Source: Echinostoma caproni
Taxonomy: Eukaryota; Platyhelminthes; Trematoda; Plagiorchiida; Echinostomatidae
Direction: 5' to 3'
DNA length: 64,000 nucleotides
NCBI GenBank assembly: GCA_900618425.1
Contig: UZAN01040039.1
Span: 29,575-93,574 of the forward strand
In this document: piece by piece, positions 1 to 9,390 of the stretch
How the letters are laid out: the number at the start of each line of letters is the position of its first letter
Numbering within the stretch: position 1 is the first letter of the stretch
The notes under the pieces: generated by a model
Databases searched by the model: none
What the model was told of the DNA's origin: nothing
The model's input: the letters and a program-made list of their open reading frames with translations, nothing else
Translations under genes and position numbers: made by a program

Positions 1-4
1 ATTC

Positions 5-37
<33 letters not shown>
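5..37. repeat. (GAT)11 microsatellite
   Basis: Eleven perfect GAT triplets at the very start of the window. Read forward as ATG they make a run of methionines in front of the open frame that follows, so any start codon placed here is an artefact. Confidence 0.98.
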
Positions 38-38
<1 letters not shown>

Positions 39-362
39 GTCGATTGGTGCTTTGTTGTTCTCCCCTTACTTGTTCTCTTTATCATGTTCCATTTGAAAAG
101 ACCCATACAAGTGCAAGGCTGTTTTTTAGTTACAGGAATGAGCTATTCGTCAACTGTGTATTGGCCTTATTGTGATCAATACGAAGAACATGCTTACGAT
201 CCATGTCAATCGATTTTTGATAATGCTATCGAAAATGAGCAACCACAGGGTGAATACATGCTCAAATTTGAAACATTGTGTTTCCTATGCCCGATTTATC
301 AATGTGGAAAAAAACAAATGTTGCTGGATGTTGACCGTTTCTTTTATCCCCTGAGTCAATGA
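39..362 (+). CDS. Candidate exon: membrane segment plus Cys-rich peptide, unknown
   Basis: The frame stays open for about 107 codons after the GAT repeat and ends at a TGA. It begins with a hydrophobic stretch (CFVVLPLLVLFIMFHL) that could be a signal anchor. A polar part follows with spaced cysteines (YCDQYEEHAYDPCQ, later LCFLCPIYQC). Amino-acid make-up looks protein-like, but I recognise no family. It lies at the window edge, so upstream exons would be out of view. An ORF of this length is expected by chance in this much DNA, so it is only a candidate. Confidence 0.22.
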   Translation, partial: VDWCFVVLPLLVLFIMFHLKRPIQVQGCFLVTGMSYSSTVYWPYCDQYEEHAYDPCQSIFDNAIENEQPQGEYMLKFETLCFLCPIYQCGKKQMLLDVDRFFYPLSQ

Positions 363-461
363 CATAAGGCAAGTTGTCATGTATAGAGGGAGCATATTGA
401 GCTGATCTATTCTATTGAACACACATGTACATGGAAACAAATTTTTACTGAAACTAGAAGT

Positions 462-600
462 AAACGGTCAAGTCCAACGTATATCAGTTCATTGAGTCAG
501 CAGCTTTTGAGGGAAGTCGAATAAGTGACGCTTCGCAAATCACGAAATACCGTTACGCAACCGCAAAGGTTAAACATTGCTTGTTCCATCACCTGATTTG
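462..600 (-). pseudogene. Penelope-like element scrap (GIY-YIG C-terminal end)
   Basis: On the minus strand one frame reads ICEASLIRLP, interrupted by stops before and after. This matches the catalytic-glutamate segment of the better preserved copies in this window (ISEALLIRLP at about 20,760 and VEALAISLFNPSLC at about 3,540). The nucleotide run at 514-560 also resembles 20,750-20,800. In Penelope-like elements this segment is the C-terminal part of the GIY-YIG endonuclease. It is very short and has several stops, so it is a dead fragment. Confidence 0.4.
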
Positions 601-1280
601 AGGCCTCCAAAAGTCGTTAAAGCAGTCAGCTCACGGACCTTGAAGTTAGGCGTTCACTTTAAATTTTGATATTCTTCGTTTGCATTTATGCATTTGTTCA
701 GTACTCACTATGCTGAATATATGCAAAGTTTGATCACTTTAGCCCCTAGAAATCATTGGAGCATTCAACAATTTCGCGTGTACTGTCTGCTTTGGATTAA
801 CTAAGTTACTAAGTTACGAGATAGCAACTATATTTTGACTCTGGAATTCACGTCCGTTTCAAGTATTTGCCCCCGCGTTCTCGAAAGGGGTTTTCAGAAG
901 TGATGCTCTTTTCGGTCATTGTTGTGTTTAACCCTGGGAATGATCGATTGCATCACATTTAGTCACAAGTTACAGTAAAAACATGAAAGTTCGGTGTATT
1001 TTTAGTTTACTGATGAGAGAGATTGAAAAGCGTTGACTATTCAGTCAAACTTAACTATTCTTATGGCAACCATGGAATTGGTCAACACGTTTTAACCGTA
1101 CAACTTTCGGGCAATTAGCATTAGCCAGTTCGCTGAAAAGAGTGAGTAGCGATTCGAAGTCCTTTAACAAACTGAATTACCCGATTCAATGCAGTTGAAC
1201 ATTTTTGCAACACCGCATTTATCTGCTGCTGAAATTATTGACGGCGAGCAGATTGAAATGACGAATTGAATGACCCACAG
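601..1280. other. No recognised feature
   Basis: AT-leaning DNA with no long open frame, no repeat shared with the rest of the window that I could see, and no RNA-gene signature. Confidence 0.5.
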
Positions 1281-1523
1281 AAACGAAATGACGCGAACGC
1301 TCATAGATTATTATTCTTGGAATTCGTTGAACCTCCTCGCTTCATGGTTAGCATCAACAATTCTCAGTCAATTGTGCGTATGACACTTAAAACGGGAAAT
1401 CAAACCGTGCACCATAAACCGCTGCCTATCCGTTCCGGTGACCTCTTTTCATTGTACATTACCATGCCGATGGTCAATGCTAGATCCACATTGCTCGGCT
1501 TAAAAGAAATTGAATTGACTAAT
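1281..1523 (+). CDS. Candidate internal exon, possibly laminin-G-like
   Basis: An open frame of about 125 codons runs to a stop at 1655. The protein-like part is 1281-1523, between an AG at 1279-1280 and a possible donor GTATAT at 1524. The peptide looks beta-rich, with hydrophobic strands such as PRFMVSINNSQSIVRMTLK followed by a Pro/Gly turn (KPLPIRSGDLFSLYITM). That order (strand, strand, 'LPI.SG..' turn, strand) recalls laminin-G folds, but this is a resemblance by eye, not an assignment. After 1524 the translation turns into low-complexity hydrophobic residues, which fits an intron start. The upstream pyrimidine tract is poor, which counts against it. Confidence 0.25.
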
Positions 1524-1817
1524 GTATATATATTACTTATTACCCAAGACTTTACTCTAATTTGTATTAATAATCTAGCTACTGAATGTGAATTTCATGG
1601 CGCAAATCAAAAACATGCTTTGATTTTCATATGGATGTCTAACTCTCTGACTTGAGTTCTGTTCCCTTTAATTTACTTACTGTAGCCCGAATGGAAATTA
1701 GCCGAATAGCGGAAAATCATGTGCGTTTTATGGCTAGGTCAAACCATACGAAACATTGATTTTTATTTTTGTTAATGGGATGCAGTGTGATTTGAAGCTA
1801 GACATAAAACGGTCAAC

Positions 1818-2296
1818 GAGGTTGTAATGTTTGCAGTAGTAGTAGTAGTAGCGCGCACGGAATTCGGAATGCAAACCACGCAATAAGAATCACCGGACAC
1901 GAATCAAGGATTAGCTGTCACGCNACGGAAGCACTGGACCACAATGGTGCGAGCTCGCAATATCCTAGGTGAACGAGACGCGAGGAAAACGCCACAAGAT
2001 TGGCAACTCATAGTTCGTTTATTGGAAGAAATGAAAGCGATTAAATAATATGTACAAAAGAATGTCATTGGTTATGTAGGCTTCCACCAATCGAATGGCA
2101 ATGCTGCTTGCATAATTCTGCCTCTGTCTGGACTACCTCAGATTGGCTGACACGACCCACCAATGACGTGTAGTCAGAAGCCATGCACGTGTCATTGACC
2201 TCATTTTTCAAATTTCATTGATCGTAAATGTCCAGAAACTGTAACACGCCGCTCCAGGGTAGGCGTCATCACGTAGGCCTGGATCATCACAGAGCT
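1818..2296. mobile_element. Solo LTR, copy 1 (CsRn1-like size), with near-TSD
   Basis: The LTR proper is 1823-2291 (469 bp), begins TGTAATG and ends CATCACA, so it has the TG...CA ends of an LTR. A second copy lies at 8332-8822 and matches along its whole length, including a GTAGTAG run near the 5' end. The five bases before it (GAGGT) and after it (GAGCT) match 4/5, consistent with a decayed target-site duplication. No gag-pol lies beside it, so it is a solo LTR. The length is close to the roughly 470-bp LTR I recall for the trematode Ty3/gypsy element CsRn1; the family name is inference. Position 1924 is an ambiguous base. Confidence 0.75.
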
Positions 2297-2376
2297 TCAA
2301 CGCCTTGGTTGACCATACAATCACATTATCACAGCCGTTAGTTCGTTGATGCGGAACCATACCTTTTTGAGTTTAA

Positions 2377-2570
2377 GATGTCCGGAATCCAATTTAAGAT
2401 GTCACAATATGAATTTAAGATGTTCGAGTATCAATTTTAGACGCCATGTTGCTACGTGGATAGTACCTTGCACAGTACGGAGTGAGAACTATCAACATGA
2501 CATCTTAAATTGATACTCGGACAACTTAAATTCATATTGTGACATCTTATTTTGGATCTCGGACATCCGA
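2377..2570. repeat. Foldback hairpin built from ~21-bp tandem units (MITE-like)
   Basis: Arms of about 75 bp (2377-2453 and 2496-2570) are reverse complements with a ~40-bp spacer. Each arm contains three or four copies of a unit around AATTTAAGATGTC spaced by about 21 bp. It lies 85 bp downstream of the solo LTR. No coding potential is seen. It resembles a foldback or MITE-type element but no target duplication was identified. Confidence 0.75.
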
Positions 2571-3233
2571 AACAGAAAAAAGATATAGTCAACGACTAGT
2601 TCACGCTCTGTGACCCCGCTCAACGTAATCGCAGTTGAAGAATCATCGAAACTTGAAGTTTTCATGTGGTTAAGTGACTGACTGATTTAGCTGGAGTTCA
2701 CCCTTCCGCACCCTCGTCAGACACACATGCTCAGCTAGGCACATACTGGGGTGTTATTTATACTCATCATGCGCATAGATGCATTTTTGAAGTTATATGT
2801 ATACGGTAAGAAAAACTGCTTCGCTCCGTTTGAAGTTTCAATGTTCATAGTTTTATTTCCCAGTTTCTCGTAAGCTTCTGCGAGTAACTTGCAATAAGTC
2901 TCAAAACAGAATAAAGATGTTAGAGACTGATAAGTTCGTGGCAACCGACCGGTCTTCCATTCCATTTGGAACTGGTTAGTGTAGCTTTTACAAAACAGTG
3001 ACGAAAAGTTGCGTTTCTGAGCACAAGTATCATAATTTTATCATCACTCTATGATGTAAAACCAGTTTATAGTTACTCTGCTGTGTAATTATATTCCATT
3101 ATCATTTTGAATGTACGATGCTCAATAGATCGTTGAATGTTGAAACTCTCATTTGGGATACACTGAATTAATTGAAGAGTCCCATTGCAAATATTTGAGG
3201 AAAAACGCGAAATAGCGAACAAGCTCGTTTTCG
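2571..3233. other. No recognised feature
   Basis: A 76-codon reverse ORF (2735-2965) is of chance length and shows no family. Bases 3213-3232 (AGCGAACAAGCTCGTTT core) recur at about 16,130, hinting that a dispersed repeat extends outside the inverted repeat that starts at 3234. Confidence 0.45.
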
Positions 3234-3450
3234 ATATGTAATAGGTAAATCACATTTGTATAACGTTTGATGTGTGTATGTGGATTGAATTGGTAAGTAT
3301 AATAAGTTGTTTATGTGTGGTTTACAAACAAAAATGGGGTGGTGGGTGGATGGGAATGGGGAAGTGTCACAAGAGGGTTAGGCCTGAGTCAAGGTTAACT
3401 AACACCTGTTTGGGGTTCGAGGTCAATCGAAAGGGTCAATGGGTCATGGA
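3234..3450 (+). repeat. Left arm of 1-kb inverted repeat (217 bp, ~98% identical)
   Basis: The arm is the reverse complement of 4038-4254 with about five differences in 217 positions by my count. Both arms translate to a peptide starting MCMWIELVSIISCLC, but that identity is simply shared DNA and is not evidence of a gene. The arms flank a Penelope-like remnant tightly (38 bp on this side). Confidence 0.95.
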
Positions 3451-3488
3451 AGGAGTCAGCTCCAGTCATCCAACTAAATTCACTCCGT

Positions 3489-4020
3489 GGTCATGGCAGT
3501 TGAAGTGCTTTAACGAATCGTTTTTGGGAACAAAGCGATGGGTTAAACAGACTGATGGCTAGTGCCTCAACTGTTGCTAAATGTTGTTGACGAACAGCCT
3601 TAAGTGAATAAGGAGGCACCCGGTAGATCACCTTGAAAGCGTATTCACTCACAGCATGTCTCGTATTTATGAGATGTTCCATAATGGCACTTGTCATCGT
3701 TTTTCTATCCCCAGTAGTCAACTAGGCTGGTTTGTGTTCCTTGATCCTTTGGGAAAACTGCCTGATCGTACTACCTATGTATCTTGCCGAACATGAGCAA
3801 ACAAATGAGTAGGTAGTCAGAAAAGGTAGAAATAGGCAAGTTAACTTTGAGATTCATGGAAATAATCGGTTGACTGGTGAACTGGAGGCGTAAACCTGCC
3901 ACGGGAGATGCGCGTGTGATTGCTCTTTCCAAGCGCCGGTTGAGTAGCTCACTTTCGTGCTCTCCTTTGAAAAGGAGTTGCATGTATAAGTCTTTCTCAT
4001 TTAGTGTTGTTATAAAAGGT
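3489..4020 (-). pseudogene. Penelope-like element: C-terminal RT linker and GIY-YIG endonuclease
   Basis: Reading the minus strand from 4020 down, one frame gives a linker (LNRRLERAITRASP, then GLRLQFTSQPII). After one frameshift near 3,785 it gives SCSARYIGSTIRQFSQRIKE, the YIG half of the GIY-YIG motif with the following Arg-rich helix. The same frame continues through an in-frame stop to ITSAIMEHLINTRH-like sequence and VEALAISLFNPSLCSQK, where the Glu fits the family's catalytic residue. It ends LP-stop where a sister copy reads LPW. Penelope-like elements join a reverse transcriptase to this endonuclease; here the reverse transcriptase core is missing. At least one frameshift and one internal stop show it is dead. 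It fills the loop between two inverted arms almost exactly. Confidence 0.8.
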
Positions 4021-4037
4021 CCTTTGGGTGTCTCAGT

Positions 4038-4254
4038 TCCATGACCCATTGACCCTTTCGATTGACCCCAAACCCCAAACAAGTGATAGTTAACCTTGAC
4101 TCAGGCCTAACCCTCTTGTGACACTTCCCCATTCCCATCCACCCACCACCCCATTTTTGTTTGTAAACCACACATAAACAACTTATTATACTTACCAATT
4201 CAATCCACATACACACATCAAACGTTATACAAATGTGATTTGCCTATTACATAT
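4038..4254 (-). repeat. Right arm of 1-kb inverted repeat
   Basis: Reverse-complement partner of 3234-3450. The arm abuts the upstream end of the Penelope-like remnant (about 18 bp away). Penelope-like elements are known to carry terminal repeats, sometimes in inverted order, which would explain the arrangement. Confidence 0.95.
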
Positions 4255-5632
4255 TTATACACTGAATTATTTGTGAAACTGATAACCTAAATATTATGGA
4301 ATAAACAATCCATTCCGCGAATAAGTTTCGGTCGAGGAAGGGCGGTTAAACCCTCAATCCGCGCATCTCACTAAAAACAAAAGCAACTGAATCAATCGAT
4401 TGTATCGTGTATCAAGAAGCCGATCACTGCGGTTTGTTTGTCCGGTACCTTCAACAACACTGCAGCAAGTCGCTGCTGATCAACCGGAGTAGCCCAAATG
4501 GTTAACGGATCCCCATGGACTGGCTCTCATCCCAGTGGTCTCGAGTGATGTGCAATACTGTTGATTTCTAACAATTTCTAACGTGTAAATCCTCCCGGGT
4601 CATTCATTAGCACGTTGATTTTGTTTGACAAATACACTTCTGAAAATTTGCTATATTTGGAAAGGTTTTACAGGGGAACATAAATGTTTTGGCTACTTAT
4701 AACTACATTCCACAAAATTTATTCCTGTTTTTAAAACGAACACCATGCTATGGCGCTCCTTCACGCTTAGTTTATCACGTTATGATAGCACGAGGAAGTT
4801 CTGAGTTACAAACACTTTACTTCCGTCAACAACGAATGTGGTCCGATACGTTGAACCTGATTTATCTTAACGTTTCCACCTGGCACAGAGGACGGTCACG
4901 ACGGCCTAATAAAGTACAGATATTACGATAATGGTATGATTATGTCTGTGCAAATCACGTTTACCCGCATTTCGATTTCTGCCTTTCAGTAGCGGGATTC
5001 CGGGTGCAATTCGATGAAATGTCAGTTATTCAATCGGTAATTGATATCTCATACGTGCCCTTTCATCAAGTATGGTGTTGCTTAATTTATTCACAACACG
5101 GTCACCGAGGAAACTCCATGGGTTAACATTTTTCAAGCGCAGTACATAGACCAAAACAAGGACATTCTAGCTTTTGGTCAACAGTGGTGCAATGATATAA
5201 AGCTTGGAAAGCGATACAAATTTACAACATTTCTACATGTTGTGCCCAGATCAGCTGGGCTACAATCAATCATTCAATCACCTCTGTGTACTAAGAACCT
5301 CATACAAATTAGCTACAACGAACTAGACACAGGACATAGTTCGGCTTTTAGAGTGAATCTAGCGGACACAGGGCGTAAACTAAACCGATCTATTCGGCTG
5401 GTCCTTTGCCACAGTACAAAACAGCGCAGAAACTAGTCAGCCTGCTTTAATCCTCCCAATCTATTGGCTGTTTAGTAGTTGATTGGTTTCCGTGTATCAC
5501 TTTGACGACAAATACACAACGCGTCTATGATTACTTAAGCCAGTGAAATGATTCGGCCTTGTGTCACACTTTCTTGGGTTTCTGCTGATACAGTTGAACA
5601 ATAATGATTGACAACTCAATTGTTTACCATTA
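4255..5632. other. No recognised gene; weak tRNA-like box near 4490
   Basis: Two short ORFs (4689-4931, 5242-5436) are of chance length and show no family. At 4487-4505 the sequence TAGCCCAAATGGTTAA resembles a degenerate pol III A box, but no matching B box was found. Confidence 0.4.
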
Positions 5633-5677
5633 TTTCTGACCTGACAAGTGTAAGTTTGTCACTTGTCAGGTCAGAAA
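5633..5677. repeat. Perfect 18-bp hairpin with 9-nt loop
   Basis: The arm 5633-5650 (core CTGACCTGACAAGTG) is exactly complementary to 5660-5677, with loop TAAGTTTGT. Too short for a usual pre-miRNA and not followed by a T-run. Function unknown. Confidence 0.95.
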
Positions 5678-8326
5678 AGAAACACCAGGAGAAAGCAGAG
5701 CAATGAAAGTGAAAATAGATTTAGAAGTAAAGGGAAGACAGAAATCACTAACGTTGTAAAATATTAGAGCTGGTATAACCTATCGCCTTGAAACCATCAC
5801 CTATATAAACCACTGTGGTTTCCCAGTTGACTATTGATTAAGAATCGTCTTCGAGCAACCATTAGTTTCTTGTTAGCATTCTTACGAATGTCACGCAGTA
5901 GTGGCAGCTACTGAGCTTGAACCACGAGCATACTTCCCAACTTATTGGACAGCCCTGATTTGATCATGCCCTATTTTTTAATACTTAATGTATCTTTATT
6001 TGGCATCAGAGTAACAAAAACACTGTTCTTAGTTTCACATGAAATTATTTTTCAACGGATATTTTTAGCCGCGTGAGTTAAGTAACGTACCTAAATGCGA
6101 TTATGTGAATTATAAAACATATTCACCATTGGTCTTTATCATCTATGAATAATACTGCATTCATATTAACGTCATTGACACCTATTAGGTATAGTTCGTC
6201 AATATAACCGGAACAATAGGCCAATGCTTGAGAATAAAACTCCTTTCTTTGAGCTTTATGAGTAATATATCAGCCACAATCGGGCCCGGAGGTGAGTCTA
6301 ATGAACTCCGTCTTTTAGCCTATGGAAATGGCGAAAAGCGGGTAAGTAAGTATTATTGTTTGACAAACCCAATGTGATTTTTTTGTGATCTTATCCAGTT
6401 GAATGACAAACACATCTGTGAAAAATTTCTTGGTAAGGGATCTCTGGAAAGCTGCGACCATACCTCAAGTGGAAAGGATGCATCCCATCAATGGAGGCGA
6501 AGCCTTACAAGATTGACTGCCACGTTGATTGTTTTGTACTCTTCCTTTTTTGTCCATTTCTAAAAATCATCTTGCACATCATTTTCGACTAGAATATGAC
6601 CACGCTCGCAGACCACAGCCAATTAATCTTATTAATCTTATCTGCCACAGACGATTTTAATGACGTCAACCTCATGATGAAAGTAGATGAAGTATACAGT
6701 TTTGAAACAATAAGCAAGTGGAATATGATTCCTGAACTTCATGTTGCCCTTGAGAAAGTTGTTCATATAAACTAAATATCCATTCTGTTGTCCAAATCAC
6801 GTGTTCAAAATAAAACCATACATCCTTTTCAGAACGGAAAACAAACAAAATACTACAAAAGATACAATTAGTGCAGTATTTTACATGTTCCGTGTATCAC
6901 ATCTATGGGGACTCATTGTGGGGGTTGTGTTTCCTCTCAATGGCACTTCTTTCTAAAAAATAAACCAGGCAGTACCGCGAACTGCACATATAAAATCAAA
7001 TATGAAAGGTATGAGGATACACGCACACCCGTCACTATAGTTCGAAAACGATATAAGTCTATTCAACAAATTGTGTCACATAACACCCATTAAATTAAAA
7101 CAGCTAGTGTTATAGCAATGCGCGATTTGCACTCAAAACGATTTCATTACATCTGAAGGGTTGCATACTAAGAAAAGCTAAATTATAAAATCCATCGTTA
7201 TGGGAAAAATGAGATCCCTAAACCCTTTCGAACATCATGATTTGGACAACCAGATGACAATTTGCCAACAGTTGTTGTACTGTCGAAGACGATGGGATTT
7301 TGTCACTAAGCAAATGGTATGCACTCGATTGTTGTCTCCAATTCTGAATCCAATTTGGCCACAGTGTTTAAGTCGTTGAGGTCACCAACGCGCGGGATGA
7401 AAAATGAGATTTTAAGTCACATCCTCTTCTCATTTCTATTTTCTCCAGGCAACTCTTGATGAGACGCATCATACTACTACCCTTCTGAAAGATGACAATG
7501 GTATTTTTTAATCAAATCCTGCCAAGCACAATAAAAAGGCATTATATAAGCTGTAGATTTTGAAATTCCTACTCAATTGATATTCATTTTCAAACTTTTT
7601 ACTCTACATTTCTTTGAACTGCTGATGCTATTTTCCTCACTATTTTGTGACTGTACGCGATGATAAATGTTCGTGGAGTACAAGAAGCTGAGAATCCATC
7701 TATTAGGATGAATAAAGCGATTTCTGACTTGACTTGACTGACTTGATTTGATGCATGAGTTGTTTTTCCATACAATATTGGATTCGGCTGTGTAATGAAC
7801 TCCAACAGCCGCTATGCCTATTTTTTTGTGCCAAAAGAAAATAGCACCTCTGAATAGTAATCTTACCATTGACTCATTTCCATTATCTATCTACTTTGTT
7901 CTATCCTGCTGTCACGACAATCCATGGGGAGTCATTTCTTATCCTGATTTCATTGCCGATTGGATACTGATTGGCATCTTCCCGGTTCAACGTAACTAAA
8001 GTGACTCTCCACTCCTTCCCTTATTCAAGCAATAAGCAGTGGAGTTTATTTCTGTTTTCCGCGTTGGTTATTCTCCACTGTATCAACCACAGAGCATTAG
8101 GCTGCTGAGGATACAGATCTCAAACAAACACTTGACTATGGTCCGTTAACCAGATGATTTCGTGGGATGAAAACCTTATTCATTTCCTTTGTGTAACCTC
8201 TTGTGTGACGTTTTGCATCCTTCAAGGATACACTTCTTCGATTGGAAGATCCACTGAACGAGTTGTGAACTGTAAGCTCTATTTTCATTGAACGAATCAC
8301 ACATCCATACCTCATCATAAATTGCA
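5678..8326. other. No recognised feature
   Basis: AT-leaning DNA with only chance-length ORFs (for example 6905-7093, 7573-7869). At 7718-7746 there is a short run of GACTTGA-type repeats. No element or RNA gene recognised. Confidence 0.45.
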
Positions 8327-8341
8327 GCCGATGTAATGATT

Positions 8342-8374
<33 letters not shown>

Positions 8375-8827
8375 CGCACGGAATTCGGAACACAAACCAT
8401 GAAAGAGGAATCACAGGACACGAATCTAGGATCAGCTATCACGGACTAGATTACGGTAGTACTGGACCGCTATGGCACGAGCTCGCAACATCCTAGGTGA
8501 ACGAGACGCGAGGAATAGGCCACAAGACTGGCAACTCATAGTTCGTTTATTGGAAGAAATGAAAGCGATTAAGTAATATGTACAAAAGAATGCCATTGGT
8601 TATCTAGGCTTCTACCAGTCATATTACAGCATAGTATCATTCTGCTTCTGTCTGCACTGTCTCGGATTGGCTGGCACGATCCACCAATGGCGTTTAGTCA
8701 GAAGCCGTGACGCATACGCTCGTCACTGACGTCGCTTTTCAAATTCGATTGATCGTAAATGTCCAGAAACTGTAACGCATCGCTCCAGGGTAGGCATCAT
8801 CACGAAGGCCTGGGTCACCACAACCGA
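8327..8827. mobile_element. Solo LTR, copy 2, with near-TSD
   Basis: The LTR proper is 8332-8822 (491 bp), homologous to 1823-2291 along its length. It begins TGTAATGATTG, contains an expanded GTA microsatellite (8341-8373) that explains most of the length difference, and ends CACCACA. Flanks GCCGA (8327-8331) and ACCGA (8823-8827) match 4/5, a decayed 5-bp target-site duplication. Both copies share a segment around AACTCATAGTTCGTTTATTG and later GTCCAGAAACTGTAACGC-like sequence. No internal region is present. Confidence 0.78.
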
Positions 8828-9117
8828 TCTCATGAGAAGGAAGTTACAAATCTGGACTACCGGTTAACACTATGGATTTCTCAAAGCAAACAAAGTTCGA
8901 CATCTTTATTCCATGCCTAGCGAATGACAAATGTCAGCCGAAAATCCAAATTTTGCGGTTTGTCTGTGGTTATGCGCATGTGCACACGTATGTGTGTGTG
9001 CTTGATATAGTGACAAGTCATGTTGTAAGTGGTGTTTGGACGTTAAATATGAATTACCATTCGCGCAAGCGATAATGGACCTAGTGTGTACAGATTTAGG
9101 ATTGGAAAATTGGTGGA
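8828..9117. other. No recognised feature
   Basis: A 67-codon forward ORF (8872-9075) contains a GTGTGTATG-type run and shows no family. Nothing else is seen. Confidence 0.4.
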
Positions 9118-9390
9118 TTATCTGGTTCTCTTATTAATTGCATGTAATTTGAGCGGAATCCAATCTCCATGAGCAAAGCAACACTGACGTATAGTGCACA
9201 CCAAAATTACAACCAGCCCGTTCTTCGCAATTTCGTTAATACAACGCATGCAAACTTCTTTTCCTGGTAAACAAAAATTAGAAGCATCCCCAAATGGTAA
9301 ATGCGTGAACGATTGGCGTACCAAGGAAATTTTATCCCATAGCATGTCAGAATACAGGGCTGAGACATGCTGTTTCCACAGTCGGGTCAT
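9118..9390 (-). CDS. Candidate terminal exon, unknown protein
   Basis: A 90-codon frame opens with ATG directly after an AG on the minus strand and ends TAA. The peptide is mixed and protein-like (MTRLWKQHVSALYSDMLWDK, later GKEVCMRCINEIAKNG). Codon third positions are varied rather than low complexity. There is no polyadenylation signal close behind it and no family is recognised. Length alone is within chance expectation. Confidence 0.25.
   Translation of the reverse strand: MTRLWKQHVSALYSDMLWDKISLVRQSFTHLPFGDASNFCLPGKEVCMRCINEIAKNGLVVILVCTIRQCCFAHGDWIPLKLHAINKRTR

Noticed and set aside
5..37. Poly-methionine start of a protein
   Set aside because: It is the translation of a GAT microsatellite.
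3272..4216. Two ORFs (3272-3562 plus, 4010-4216 minus) encoding nearly the same peptide, which looked like a duplicated gene
   Set aside because: The identity is fully explained by the inverted-repeat arms. The peptide has no family, and the frame is not maintained beyond the arms.
8338..8400. Poly-Leu/Thr ORFs on the minus strand (8136-8414, 8176-8442)
   Set aside because: They are translations of the GTA tract inside the solo LTR.
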